Numbered from the stretch's first letter, positions 7,438-15,681 are shown. The stretch: DNA of 64,000 nucleotides from Nostoc sp. ATCC 53789 (GCF_009873495.1 NZ_CP046703.1:4506501-4570500); one strand, 5' to 3'. Translations and numbers: made by a program. Notes: generated by a model not told the origin, from the sequence alone.

Positions 7438-8505
7438 TTAGGAAATTGTATTAATTCTTATACCTCCTTGAAACATCTTGGAATATGTCTTTTTCTTTTC
7501 ATATTTTGCAGCCCTATAATTTGGAGATTTTAAAAGAGCATAATTAAAAAACTTAATAGACTCTTTGTATTTACCTAACTCCCTAAATGTAATACCAATC
7601 TGAGTCAGAATAGTATAATCATCTTGATTAAGCTTTAATGCATCTTGATAAGATTTAAGTGCTTCATCTGTTCTATTTGCAATAAAAAGTATCTCTCCTT
7701 GTGCTTTTAAAAGATCAAAATCATTTTTGTCAAACTGTAAAGCATCGTGAATAGTTGACAATGCACCTTCTAAATCACCAATACTTTTTCGTGCAGACGC
7801 ATAAGCAAATCTTGTTTTAGAATTACTAGGATTTAAGATTATAAGTTTCTCATACGTTTCCTCCATTGTTTCTATATCACCCATAAATTTTGCTATCTCA
7901 GCTTTTTTCTTTAAAAGGCTAATATTATCAGCATCTTTTTCTAAACTCCTATTAATTTTTTCTAATTCTTTTCTTAAATACCTTTGGTGACGAAATTTAA
8001 TTTCTTGTGCAAATCTTTCACCTTCAAGCTTTATGCAGCTTGATTCCTTTTTAAGATAATGGCTTTCTCCTCCTGTTTGATATAACCAATGTGAACCATT
8101 TGATGTTCTGAAAAGATAATCTTCTTCTATTTTTGAAGTATGTATTTGTACAATATATAAATCGTTAATTTTCTTGTCCTCGGTGTCATAAACAGGATGG
8201 GGATAAACAGTATAACAAGATGGGGGAAGAGCTGGCTGTACATTCGTTAATTTATCAGTTATTCTTTTTTGCATTTCATCTATTAAACTTCGACTAAGAT
8301 TAATTCCTAATATTTTGCCAGCATCATCTATCCCTAGATAGATATCTCCTTCTCCCAAGGCATTGATAAATCCTATTATGTATTGTTCTGCATGATCTAC
8401 AATTTTGTTAAGAGGTTTTTCAGATTTTATCTCTTTAAATTCAACATATTGTCCCTCTTGATAGTGGAAAGTTTCTTCTTTGATGAATTTAATCTCTTGT
8501 GTCAT
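7438..8505 (-). CDS. AlbA_2 (Schlafen-like) domain protein with TPR repeats; possible retron effector
   Basis: A 355-residue protein. Residues ~15-140 resemble the AlbA_2/Schlafen-type putative nucleic-acid-binding domain: EGQYVEFKEIKS, then FINALGEGDIYLGIDDAGKI and NVQPALPPSCY. A coiled region (~165-200) follows, then four to five TPR-like 34-residue repeats to ~345 (for example DEALKSYQDALKLNQDDYTI). It lies on the same strand upstream of the predicted msr-msd RNA and RT, with about 200 bases between its stop and a1. Codon use is as AT-rich as the RT, so the two may have arrived together. Schlafen-like domains occur in RNases and defence proteins; calling this the retron effector is inference from position only. 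Confidence 0.75.
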   Translation of the reverse strand: MTQEIKFIKEETFHYQEGQYVEFKEIKSEKPLNKIVDHAEQYIIGFINALGEGDIYLGIDDAGKILGINLSRSLIDEMQKRITDKLTNVQPALPPSCYTVYPHPVYDTEDKKINDLYIVQIHTSKIEEDYLFRTSNGSHWLYQTGGESHYLKKESSCIKLEGERFAQEIKFRHQRYLRKELEKINRSLEKDADNISLLKKKAEIAKFMGDIETMEETYEKLIILNPSNSKTRFAYASARKSIGDLEGALSTIHDALQFDKNDFDLLKAQGEILFIANRTDEALKSYQDALKLNQDDYTILTQIGITFRELGKYKESIKFFNYALLKSPNYRAAKYEKKKTYSKMFQGGIRINTIS

Positions 8506-8577
8506 ATTAGGAGCTAATGTGTAGAGTTAGCTTGAAATTACTAACTGTCTGAAATTTGTTGTAGTAAGTTAGTATTT

Positions 8578-8832
8578 TTACATATTCAACAACGCATCCG
8601 CCGCCCAAGTACCGACAATCGTCCCTTCAAATTTAAAATCGCCTTTGGAAATTGCGATCGCACCCTGATTCTGCAATTCTTCAAATGAAACCTGATAATC
8701 AGCTACCTTCTGGCTTTTAGATACAATTCGCTTGCTAAGTTGACCCTTTTTAACTTCCTGCTGCGTTCCTCCCAAATCCCACAAAGCCAAAAGCAGACGA
8801 GTTCTAGTTTGGGCAATATTTTTTGATGTCAT
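8578..8832 (-). CDS. Small hypothetical protein, possibly shortened
   Basis: An 84-residue protein starting at ATG 8832 (MTSKNIAQTRTRLLL); a TTG eight codons upstream is also open. The N-terminal two thirds look like a small helical DNA-binding-type domain (LLLALWDLGGTQQEVKKGQL). The end (FEGTIVGTWAADALLNM) follows abruptly after AISKGDFK, as if a middle or C-terminal part were lost. It lies on the same strand as the AlbA_2-TPR gene, 72 bases upstream of its start, but its base composition is closer to the ordinary chromosome. I do not recognise a named family. Confidence 0.5.
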   Translation of the reverse strand: MTSKNIAQTRTRLLLALWDLGGTQQEVKKGQLSKRIVSKSQKVADYQVSFEELQNQGAIAISKGDFKFEGTIVGTWAADALLNM

Positions 8833-8853
8833 ATTTAATCTATTTTTTGGCAA

Positions 8854-9170
8854 AGATCATCATAGTAGCTGTATATTTATAATTTATTTACCTAGAAAAA
8901 ATAACCGAGAAATTGCTGAATATTTCGGCGTTTCAGCTAAATAGATTAATCAAAAATCAATAATATATTTCTTTGGGATGAATGCAATTTCTCTCAAAGG
9001 CAGGATGGAAGACTTGAGAAAACCAATCATCATAAAAGTGAAACGCTGTAGCTGTGCAGTTACAAATTAAGTGAAATATGTTTTTTCAATCCCAGGTGAA
9101 ATAACAGGATTTCCAACTTGGTTTTTGCAACAGCGAGGCTTTTAGCAAATACAGGTGATGAAGAAATCCA
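8854..9170. other. Intergenic region, nothing recognised
   Basis: This AT-rich stretch lies between two divergent genes and should contain both promoters. I see no gene, clear repeat or RNA structure. A purine-rich GAAGAAA sits about ten bases before the lipoprotein ATG. Confidence 0.4.
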
Positions 9171-9659
9171 ATGAACACAATATTTAAAGAACGTAAAATA
9201 GTGTCGCGTCTATTTGCAGTGCTACTTTCGGCATTGCTAATGGTACCCTTGCTGAGTAGCTGCGGAGGCGGTTCCCAAAAAGCTTCAGTACCACCACCTG
9301 TTGATGATACCGTTGGTAGAACAGTCAGCGATCGCACAAACCAAACCGAAGTTAAGAAAGGATTGGGTACAGGTCAAAAAGTGGCACTTTTGGCGGGGGC
9401 TGCGGCACTTTACTACATGTACAACCAGCATAAGAATGCTCCCCAAGAAGGAGCGCAAGGTAAGTACTATCTTTCCAAGAACGGGCGCGTATACTACCGC
9501 GATGCTGAACATCGCGCTCACTGGGTAACGCCACCAGCAGAAGGAATCCGAGTACCCGAATCTGAAGCACAAAAGTATCGGGAATTCCAGGGCTATAACC
9601 GGAGTGCCACAGGTCGCGATCTAACTGGTATAACTTCATCCGCAGCACCAGCACTCTAG
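9171..9659 (+). CDS. Putative lipoprotein
   Basis: A 162-residue protein with a lipoprotein signal peptide: basic MNTIFKERKIVSR, a hydrophobic core to LLMVPLLSS, then lipobox Cys (about residue 31) followed by GGGSQ. The mature part has a Pro-rich linker, a short hydrophobic Gly/Ala stretch (KVALLAGAAALYYMYN, about residues 70-85) and a tyrosine-rich C-terminal domain (KYYLSKNGRVYYRDAEHRAHWV) that may be a small beta fold. Expected to be anchored to a membrane in the periplasm. No family name is known to me. The repeat-protein gene follows on the same strand 94 bases later. Confidence 0.75.
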   Translation: MNTIFKERKIVSRLFAVLLSALLMVPLLSSCGGGSQKASVPPPVDDTVGRTVSDRTNQTEVKKGLGTGQKVALLAGAAALYYMYNQHKNAPQEGAQGKYYLSKNGRVYYRDAEHRAHWVTPPAEGIRVPESEAQKYREFQGYNRSATGRDLTGITSSAAPAL

Positions 9660-9753
9660 ATCCGCGAAGCGTGTGTAAATATAAAGCGGGTTTCCCGGAG
9701 GATAACGCCATCGCGCACGTCGGAAACACGAACTTAAATCAGGAGACTAGATT

Positions 9754-10086
9754 ATGGTAAATGAATTTTTCCGAAAGGCGAAAGATTTACTCTTGGGATC
9801 GAACAGCGATCAAGCTGATCAAAATGCTGAATTCCGCGATCGCAATGTCCGCCCAGCCAGCGAAGACCCCTACGGCGATCCCGCAGACCCAGCGTCTTAC
9901 GGCAACGTTATTCCAGCCAGTCAAGACCCCTACGGCGACCCCGCAGATATATCGTCTTACGGCAACGTTCGCCCAGCTAGTGAAGATCCTTACGGCGACC
10001 CCGCAGACACAGGGGAGTTTGGTGATGTCCGCCCAGCTAGCGAAGACCCCTACGGCGACCCCGCAGATGAGGATTACCGTCGTTAA
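9754..10086 (+). CDS. Acidic DPYGDPAD-repeat protein
   Basis: A 110-residue, very acidic, low-complexity protein. After a short amphipathic N terminus (MVNEFFRKAKDLLLGS) it has four tandem copies of a ~22-residue unit with the core PASEDPYGDPAD preceded by G-N/D-V. No signal peptide or membrane segment. AGGAG 8 bases before the ATG supports this start. The repeats are also conserved at DNA level, which suggests expansion by slippage or recombination. The Asp- and Pro-rich units might bind metal ions or mediate protein contacts, but that is guesswork. A strong terminator follows. Confidence 0.75.
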   Translation: MVNEFFRKAKDLLLGSNSDQADQNAEFRDRNVRPASEDPYGDPADPASYGNVIPASQDPYGDPADISSYGNVRPASEDPYGDPADTGEFGDVRPASEDPYGDPADEDYRR

Positions 10087-10154
10087 CGCGAACGGCACAA
10101 ATATTCTGGTGAGTTTGACAAACCTCTCCCTGCCTTGAACTAAAGTTCAAGTCT

Positions 10155-10186
10155 GTCCCTCTCCGACTCGGAGAGGGACTGTTTTA
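10155..10186 (+). terminator. Rho-independent terminator
   Basis: An 11-bp GC-rich stem GTCCCTCTCCG (10155-10165) with CGGAGAGGGAC (10169-10179), a 3-nt loop and TGTTTTA after it. It ends the DPYGDPAD-repeat gene. An extra small hairpin CTTGAAC/GTTCAAG precedes it. Confidence 0.8.
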
Positions 10187-10224
10187 TGTAGTAAGGGAAT
10201 TGCAAAAAATAAATTATCCACAAA

Positions 10225-10289
10225 GACACGATAAATCGCCGTCTTTACAATAATCAGTCCTTTGTAGAGACGGCGATTTATCGCGTCTC
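10225..10289. repeat. Inverted repeat with GGCGATTTATCGCGTC arms
   Basis: GACACGATAAATCGCCGTC (10225-10243) faces GACGGCGATTTATCGCGTC (10269-10287), with outer TTTACAA/TTTGTAG pairing around a short centre. A partial arm, CGCGATTAATCGCGTCTC, recurs at about 11700-11717 beside mutM. It looks like a small non-coding dispersed palindrome; no transposase is near. Confidence 0.7.
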
Positions 10290-10337
10290 TTACTTTAACC
10301 GAACCGTATTGCACTATATGACATGTTGAATTACGAA

Positions 10338-11321
10338 TTAGGAATTATTTTTGTTAGCCAAAATTTCCTGCGATCGCTCAATATTTTGACGCACAGATTG
10401 AGCCGAAGTATGCAAACCCTCTCTTTCTTCATCGCTGAGTGTCAATTCCAATACACTCTCAATTCCACCGCATCCCAAACGACAGGGAACACCAATTACA
10501 ACATCTTCTAAACCGTATTCACCTTGCAGATATGCCGCTACAGGCAACAACCGCGACTGATTTAATAAAATCGATTCTACCATCACGCTAGTAGCCGATG
10601 CTGGAGCAAAAAAAGCACCACCCGTCTGCATCAATTCCACAATTTCTGCGCCACCGTTGCGGGTTCTTTCTACCAAGCGTTCAATTGTGGCTGCATCCAG
10701 CAATTCAGTGATAGGAATGCCGTTAACGGTAGCATAACGAGACAAGGGAACCATTAAATCGCCGTGGCTACCCAATACCATCGCTTTGACATCGGCGGGT
10801 AAAACGCCCAATTCTAGGGCAATAAAGGTTTCAAAACGGGCGGAATCTAACACGCCAGCCATACCCATAATGCGATCGCGTGGTAAACCTGTAGCTTGCC
10901 AAGCTAAATAAGTCATCACATCCAACGGATTGGTGACGACAATAAAAATAGCATTGGGAGAATGAGCGATCGCATTTTTTGCCGCTTCCACCACAATCTT
11001 GGCATTGGTTTTCAGCAAATCATCCCGACTCATTCCTGGTTTGCGGGGAAGTCCTGCGGTAATCACCACAATTTGAGAACCAGATGTGTCAGCATAATTA
11101 TTTGTGCCGATAATCTGGCGATTATGTATTTCAATTCCCCTGGCTTCCATCAAATCCAGCGCCAAGCCTTGGGGCATTCCCGCGATAATATCTAGTAAAA
11201 CTACATCTGCAAGGTTTTTCTCTGCAATGCGTTGAGCTAAAGTGCTACCAACCCTACCCGCACCCACGATGGTGACACGGGGTAAATTACACACAATTGG
11301 AGAGTTAGGAGAAAAAGACAT
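10338..11321 (-). CDS. mdh: Malate dehydrogenase (NAD-dependent, LDH-like type)
   Basis: A 327-residue soluble enzyme that oxidises malate to oxaloacetate. The Rossmann motif IVGAGRVGS (18-26), the substrate loop AGLPRKPGMSRDDL with the Arg that selects malate over lactate, VVTNPLDVMTY, and the catalytic His in LGSHGDLMVP (about 186) are all present. This is the LDH-like MDH type found in cyanobacteria, where it serves the incomplete or branched citric acid cycle. The N terminus carries about ten extra residues (MSFSPNSPIV) before the first strand. It follows ndhO on the same strand, separated by a palindromic repeat. Confidence 0.93.
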   Translation of the reverse strand: MSFSPNSPIVCNLPRVTIVGAGRVGSTLAQRIAEKNLADVVLLDIIAGMPQGLALDLMEARGIEIHNRQIIGTNNYADTSGSQIVVITAGLPRKPGMSRDDLLKTNAKIVVEAAKNAIAHSPNAIFIVVTNPLDVMTYLAWQATGLPRDRIMGMAGVLDSARFETFIALELGVLPADVKAMVLGSHGDLMVPLSRYATVNGIPITELLDAATIERLVERTRNGGAEIVELMQTGGAFFAPASATSVMVESILLNQSRLLPVAAYLQGEYGLEDVVIGVPCRLGCGGIESVLELTLSDEEREGLHTSAQSVRQNIERSQEILANKNNS

Positions 11322-11346
11322 AATTATTAAAGTGCGATTTTTATCA

Positions 11347-11400
11347 AAAAGAATTCAGGAGTCAGAATAAATGCTGAATTCTGACTTCTGAATTCTTTTT
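11347..11400 (-). terminator. Palindromic dispersed repeat acting as likely ndhO terminator
   Basis: AAAAAGAATTCAGGAGTCAG and its near-complement facing it form arms of over 20 bp with one mismatch around a short centre (AAATGCTG). On the minus strand it comes right after the ndhO stop and ends in CTTTTTG, so it can work as an intrinsic terminator. It belongs to the GAATTCTGACTCCTG repeat family seen at 21480-21655, 28365-28402 and 39060-39095. Confidence 0.65.
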
Positions 11401-11402
11401 GC

Positions 11403-11618
11403 TTATTTAAACTCTTCTAGTTGATCTACGCGTAACCAAACGTTGGGTGTTGGCACTTTCCCAAACTTAATCAGGGCGTAATCACCTTTAACATCTACTA
11501 TTTCACCCTTGGTTTCAAACAAATAAGAAGGAAAGCGAGTATCACTGGCTTTTGCTTCCAGACTGTTTTCCAGTTTCTCGCGGATAGCGCGAACCATATC
11601 TCCCTTTTTAACCGCCAT
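11403..11618 (-). CDS. ndhO: NAD(P)H-quinone oxidoreductase subunit O
   Basis: A 71-residue peripheral subunit of the cyanobacterial/chloroplast NDH-1 complex, used in cyclic electron flow and respiration. The sequence MAVKKGDMVRAIREKLENS, then FPSYLFETKGEIVDVKGDYA, and WLRVDQLEEF matches NdhO end to end. The ATG at 11618 is chosen over an upstream frame extension because it matches the family N terminus and has GAGGGGAA a few bases upstream. NdhO lacks membrane segments and sits at the cytoplasmic arm. Confidence 0.93.
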   Translation of the reverse strand: MAVKKGDMVRAIREKLENSLEAKASDTRFPSYLFETKGEIVDVKGDYALIKFGKVPTPNVWLRVDQLEEFK

Positions 11619-11704
11619 GAATTCCCCTCTCAAATTTCTAGATTGTTTTATCTGCATTTTAGGAGACTTCCGAATTAGAAGTAACAATTTCTGTAAAAAC
11701 GCGA

Positions 11705-12571
11705 TTAATCGCGTCTCCTAATTCCCCCTGGCGTTTGACATTCGGAGCAAAAATGACTAGATCGCCCAGCTAGCCTAATCCGTTGAATTGGCATACCACA
11801 AACTCGACAGGGTTCTCCAGCGCGATTATAAACCCAGGCAACACCACCATAGTTACCGTTAGTACCTTTGACATTTAGGAAATTACTAAATGTCGTACCA
11901 CCAGCTTCAATGCTGGTTTCTAAAACTTGAATGATGGCTGTTCGCAAAAGCTCAATTTGCTTTAGCTGTAAATCTATACACAAAGTTTCAGGTAAAATTC
12001 CACTCTTAAACAGGGCTTCATCGGCATAAATGTTGCCTAATCCCGCCACCACAGACTGATCGAGTAGCGCAGTTTTAATCGGACGGCGGCGGTTTTTGAG
12101 TTTACTTGCTAGATATTCGACAGTGAATTCTGGCGAAAATGGATCTGCTGCCAGTTTTGCCAAACCAGTGATAATACTTTCTACAGCAACACCAGGCGGA
12201 ACCCACCAAATTTTACCGAAGGTGCGCTGATCGACAAAACGTAATTCCTGCTGATCCCCAAAGAATAATCTAACCCGCGTGTGCTTATGTAATGGTTCAT
12301 CTCGATGCAGCCATAGTAATTGACCGGTCATTCGCAGATGAACCCCTAGCCAACTGGTTGAGGAAGGGGAAGAGAGTTCGGCCAGGAGATATTTACCGCG
12401 ACGATGCCAAGTAGCGATCGCATTTTTTTCAATTCTATCAACAAACTCACCAACAGAAAACGGGTAGGCGATGGTGCGATTGAGCAACACATCTCCACCC
12501 GTAATTTCTTGGTTAAGAGTCAATTGATTTAGACCCTTTCGGACTGTTTCAACTTCAGGCAGTTCTGGCAT
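11705..12571 (-). CDS. mutM: Formamidopyrimidine-DNA glycosylase
   Basis: A 288-residue base-excision repair enzyme that removes 8-oxoguanine and formamidopyrimidines and nicks the strand. The N terminus MPELPEVETVRKGL has the catalytic Pro2 and Glu3. The helix-two-turn-helix is seen in LDQSVVAGLGNIYADEALF with the conserved Gly-Asn, and the C-terminal zinc finger has Cys pairs in CRVCGMPIQRIRLAGR and FCSECQ. Length is near the usual 270-290. It sits between ndhO and psaE on the same strand and looks like an independent gene. Confidence 0.95.
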   Translation of the reverse strand: MPELPEVETVRKGLNQLTLNQEITGGDVLLNRTIAYPFSVGEFVDRIEKNAIATWHRRGKYLLAELSSPSSTSWLGVHLRMTGQLLWLHRDEPLHKHTRVRLFFGDQQELRFVDQRTFGKIWWVPPGVAVESIITGLAKLAADPFSPEFTVEYLASKLKNRRRPIKTALLDQSVVAGLGNIYADEALFKSGILPETLCIDLQLKQIELLRTAIIQVLETSIEAGGTTFSNFLNVKGTNGNYGGVAWVYNRAGEPCRVCGMPIQRIRLAGRSSHFCSECQTPGGIRRRD

Positions 12572-12821
12572 TCAAGCTGATTAAGCAGAAAATTTTGATG
12601 TACTTGGGGATTTAAGAAAGAAGAGATGGGGTAGAAACTTACACATCCGTAGATGGCTCGTATTATTACCCAAGAGAAACCGTAAATACCCGCAGGGCGG
12701 CTCTCATAGATTAGGGTAGGCTAGGGTGAAGAATGAATGAACTGAAATTTTCAGATTTCATACTTCAGACTTAAGACTACCCTTCATCATCGCATCAAAC
12801 AATCCCCTTGTAGCTTTGCTG

Positions 12822-13037
12822 CTATTTTTTAGCTGCTTTAGCCTTTGGTGCTTCAACTTCTACCAATTCATCCTGGGCAAAGTTGTTGGTATTGATACCA
12901 GAGTAATTGACCTTTTCAAAACGGACAATTACAGGGTATTTGATGCCGCTTTGGTCAATGGAAGCCACAGTTCCTAGATCCTGAAACCAGTAGGATTCAG
13001 GGCGGAGAATACGTACTTTAGAACCACGTTGAACCAT
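12822..13037 (-). CDS. psaE: Photosystem I reaction centre subunit IV (PsaE)
   Basis: A 71-residue SH3-like stromal subunit of photosystem I that helps ferredoxin docking and cyclic electron flow. MVQRGSKVRILRPESYWFQ, GTVASIDQSGIKYPVIVRF and NYSGINTNNFAQDELVEV are diagnostic. The usual basic Ala/Lys tail (APKAKAAKK) closes it. The single-gene transcription unit fits other cyanobacteria. The 250-base gap downstream to mutM shows no gene. Confidence 0.97.
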   Translation of the reverse strand: MVQRGSKVRILRPESYWFQDLGTVASIDQSGIKYPVIVRFEKVNYSGINTNNFAQDELVEVEAPKAKAAKK

Positions 13038-13136
13038 GATTATTTTCCCTTTTAGTTATCAATCGCCAATCTAGAGGGCTAATTGATTTCACTCTACAAC
13101 CTGAAGGTCGCTGCTAGAGTCTTTGTTAAGTTATTT

Positions 13137-13262
13137 GTCTGAATTGGGCATTGGGCATTGGGAATTGGGCATTGGGAAGAGGACTTGGGGACAAGGAGAA
13201 TTGGGGACAAGGGGAAAGACTTGTTTCAAGTTCTCACCTCTTGTCCCCTGCCCCCCCACCCA
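13137..13262. repeat. Composite dispersed repeat (heptamers + 25-nt core + CCCC tract)
   Basis: Heptamer units (GGGCATT/GGGAATT, 13141-13178) lead into GGGGACAAGG units, then the 25-nt core AAGACTTGTTTCAAG... (13216-13240, shown in part) and a TTGTCCCCTGCCCC tract. The same order occurs in reverse at 43740-43905 and 51190-51330 and in degenerate form at 2068-2310. It lies between psaE and the fibrillin gene. Confidence 0.85.
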
Positions 13263-13346
13263 AAATTTAAAAAGGTATCAGACCCTACTTGACAAGGTAG
13301 ACGTTATAGCGTACCTTCATTCGCAAATAGTATTTTTGTACAAACT

Positions 13347-13931
13347 TTATGTTTTACTCAATATGAACACACTCCCCTCGTTACCTCTGCCAATCCGCAG
13401 ATCGTTATCTATATAAGTGATATCTAACCAGCCTTGCTGTTTATCACTGTTTATGGCAACATCAATCGCCGGAAATTTTCTACCTTCTTGAATTTGTTGG
13501 ATAAAAGTTCCCGGAGAATTGTATTCTATTAAACGTTGTAAGCCGATAATAGACCGCTCAAATTTCACTTGGACACGCCGACCTGAAACTGGCTCAAATT
13601 TAGCAGCAATGCTGACTAATCCTTCTAAATAAGGTAAGCCATAAATCTCAGCTATGTTGTAAACACTGGTAGTCTCTACCCGGATACACTGATAGATTTG
13701 ACCCAGTTTACAAAAAGGTAGACGATCTAAATTTAAAAGAGCCTTGCTAGTGGTGTATAGTAATCGCCAATTGCCATCTAGCAAATTACCAGCTTCTACC
13801 GGGCGGGGTGTAGGATTAAAGTCTTCTAAATTGGCGATCGCAGCTAAGATAGCTTGTTTCTGTGCTTCAGTCGCTAGTAAACCGCGATTTGTACCAGCGA
13901 TCGCATCCATGAGAGCCGCTTTTCCCATCAT
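13347..13931 (-). CDS. PAP/fibrillin family protein
   Basis: A 194-residue member of the plastid lipid-associated protein (fibrillin) family, lipocalin-like proteins linked with thylakoid lipids and plastoglobule-like bodies. Family features are LMDAIAGTNRGLLAT at the start, NLLDGNWRLLYTTSKALL in the first barrel strands, GRRVQVKFERSIIGLQRL in the middle and WLDITYIDNDLRIGRGN near the C terminus, with the usual end in GSVFILSK. No signal peptide. A tandem ATG makes 13928 an equal start. Role in cyanobacteria is poorly defined; photoprotection is suggested for the family. Confidence 0.88.
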   Translation of the reverse strand: MMGKAALMDAIAGTNRGLLATEAQKQAILAAIANLEDFNPTPRPVEAGNLLDGNWRLLYTTSKALLNLDRLPFCKLGQIYQCIRVETTSVYNIAEIYGLPYLEGLVSIAAKFEPVSGRRVQVKFERSIIGLQRLIEYNSPGTFIQQIQEGRKFPAIDVAINSDKQQGWLDITYIDNDLRIGRGNEGSVFILSKT

Positions 13932-14173
13932 CGCCTGTCACCTCTAAAATCAGTCAGTTTCCATCAGCATAAACAAGATATTCATCACATATATGGAGAA
14001 CCATAAAACTTACTAAGAATTGCTTGACTTAAGCCTTATGCCTATTAAATAAAAAATTTCTATCTGAATGCGGATTTATTCACTAAAGGGTTGAAAAGAT
14101 AACTAAATAAATCCGTGTCAAGTGATAGACTCTAAATGTCAACTTACGTAAACCTTTTCTTGTCTTCTTTGAT

Positions 14174-14410
14174 ATGTTGAACTCTCCATTACGTGAAGAA
14201 CCCCGTAACCAGCGAGCCCATGTCATCCCCCTCAAGCCAGAGTCCTCTATGTTGGATTGGTTGGAAAATAAAGGTCGGATCATAACACGTGACGTTCAAG
14301 ACCCGGATTTTCAAGATGGGGAAGAAGAAATAGACTCCCTAATGGGTGTAGAAGATGGAATTGGCTACGACCTTGATGATGATGACGATATAGGAATCGC
14401 CGAGGATTAG
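14174..14410 (+). CDS. DUF3134 family protein
   Basis: A 78-residue cyanobacteria-specific protein. MLNSPLREEPRNQ, VIPLKPESSMLDWLE and GRII-RDV are the features I associate with DUF3134. The C terminus is very acidic (DLDDDDDIGIAED). It is probably soluble and partly disordered. It lies 80 bases upstream of mraY on the same strand but with its own hairpin-free gap; function unknown. Confidence 0.8.
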   Translation: MLNSPLREEPRNQRAHVIPLKPESSMLDWLENKGRIITRDVQDPDFQDGEEEIDSLMGVEDGIGYDLDDDDDIGIAED

Positions 14411-14490
14411 CCTTTTCAGGCTAGGGACTTGGTAGTATCCCTAGCTACTGATATTCAATTTTAATAAGTGTGGAGTGAAGGGAAACTTCT

Positions 14491-15582
14491 GTGGACGCTA
14501 AATTATCTCCTGAGCAAGGATTAAATATTTCTGGAATTGCACTAGCCTCTTTATTAGCCGTTGGGTTAGGTACAACAGCATTTTTCTTAGATTCGATGGC
14601 CAACAGGCTACCCTGGCAAAGTATGTCGCTAACCCTGCCACTGCTGTTGTGTGCTATGGGTTCAGGTGTGGTTGGCTTTTGGGTAATACCTTTACTCCAA
14701 GCACTCAAAACTGGACAAATAATCCGCGAAGATGGGCCCCAAGCTCATCTAAAAAAAGCAGGCACTCCCACAATGGGAGGTATATTCTTTATCCCTGTAG
14801 GTGTAATTATTGCCTGCATATTGTCTAATTTTGCTACAGATGTCCTTGCAGTTTCGGCATTGACAACCAGCTATGGATTGATTGGCTGGCTTGACGATTG
14901 GCAAATTCTGCGCCGGAAATCAAATAAAGGTATATCTCCCCGAACAAAACTTGCTTTGCAAGTGGGTTTTGCGGCAGTATTTTGCCTCTGGCTAATGTTT
15001 AATCAACCTTCTAATATTACAAATATTGCTTTACCTTGGGTCAGCTTCACACTACCATTAGGATTTCTATTTTGGCCTTTGGCAGGTTTTGTACTAGTTG
15101 CAGAAAGTAACGCGACTAATTTAACAGATGGTATTGATGGCTTGGCAGCCGGAACAGTAGCGATCGCACTTTTGGCATTAGGAGCCTTAATTGCACCTAC
15201 AGCACCAGGGTTAATGGTTTTTTGTGCGGCTTTAAGTGGTGGTTGTTTAGGTTTCTTAGCCCATAATCGTAACCCAGCCCGCGTTTTCATGGGAGATACC
15301 GGTTCCCTCGCACTGGGAGGAGCATTAGCTGCTGTAGCGTTATTAACAAACACCTTAGTAGCACTGTTCATTCTCAGTGGTATCTTCTTCGTAGAAACCC
15401 TTTCGGTGATGGCACAGGTAAGTTATTACAAAGCCACCAAGGGCCCTGATGGCAAAGGCAAGCGCCTCTTTAAAATGGCACCCTTACACCATCATTTAGA
15501 ACTCACTGGCTGGTCAGAATTGCAAGTGGTTGGAGTATTTTATGTCATCGCGGCTATTTTGGCTGCCATCTGCTTGGCGTAG
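14491..15582 (+). CDS. mraY: Phospho-N-acetylmuramoyl-pentapeptide transferase
   Basis: A 363-residue polytopic membrane enzyme that transfers phospho-MurNAc-pentapeptide to undecaprenyl phosphate, making lipid I for peptidoglycan. Motifs include GTPTMGGIFF, the Asp pair in GLIGWLDDWQILRRKSNKGI, NATNLTDGIDGLAAG, VFMGDTGSLALGG and APLHHHLELTGW. The start is GTG with GTGAAGGGA upstream. The last codons (CLA then TAG) are formed inside a dispersed GGCGTAGGCGCAGCCC repeat, so the original C terminus may have been slightly different. A bidirectional hairpin follows. Confidence 0.95.
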   Translation: MDAKLSPEQGLNISGIALASLLAVGLGTTAFFLDSMANRLPWQSMSLTLPLLLCAMGSGVVGFWVIPLLQALKTGQIIREDGPQAHLKKAGTPTMGGIFFIPVGVIIACILSNFATDVLAVSALTTSYGLIGWLDDWQILRRKSNKGISPRTKLALQVGFAAVFCLWLMFNQPSNITNIALPWVSFTLPLGFLFWPLAGFVLVAESNATNLTDGIDGLAAGTVAIALLALGALIAPTAPGLMVFCAALSGGCLGFLAHNRNPARVFMGDTGSLALGGALAAVALLTNTLVALFILSGIFFVETLSVMAQVSYYKATKGPDGKGKRLFKMAPLHHHLELTGWSELQVVGVFYVIAAILAAICLA

Positions 15583-15643
15583 GCGCAGCCCAACCCAGGC
15601 ATCGCTCCATTCTGAATCATGTTTTGAGAAAATAGTAAAAGAT

Positions 15644-15681
15644 AAAAAACAACTCCCACATCTTCAGGGAGTTGTTTTTTT
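15644..15681 (+). terminator. Rho-independent terminator after mraY
   Basis: AAAACAACTCCC (ending 15657) pairs with GGGAGTTGTTTT (from 15667), giving a stem of about 12 bp with a 9-nt loop and TTTTTT after it. The A-run on the other side lets it also act on transcripts coming from the right. Confidence 0.85.
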
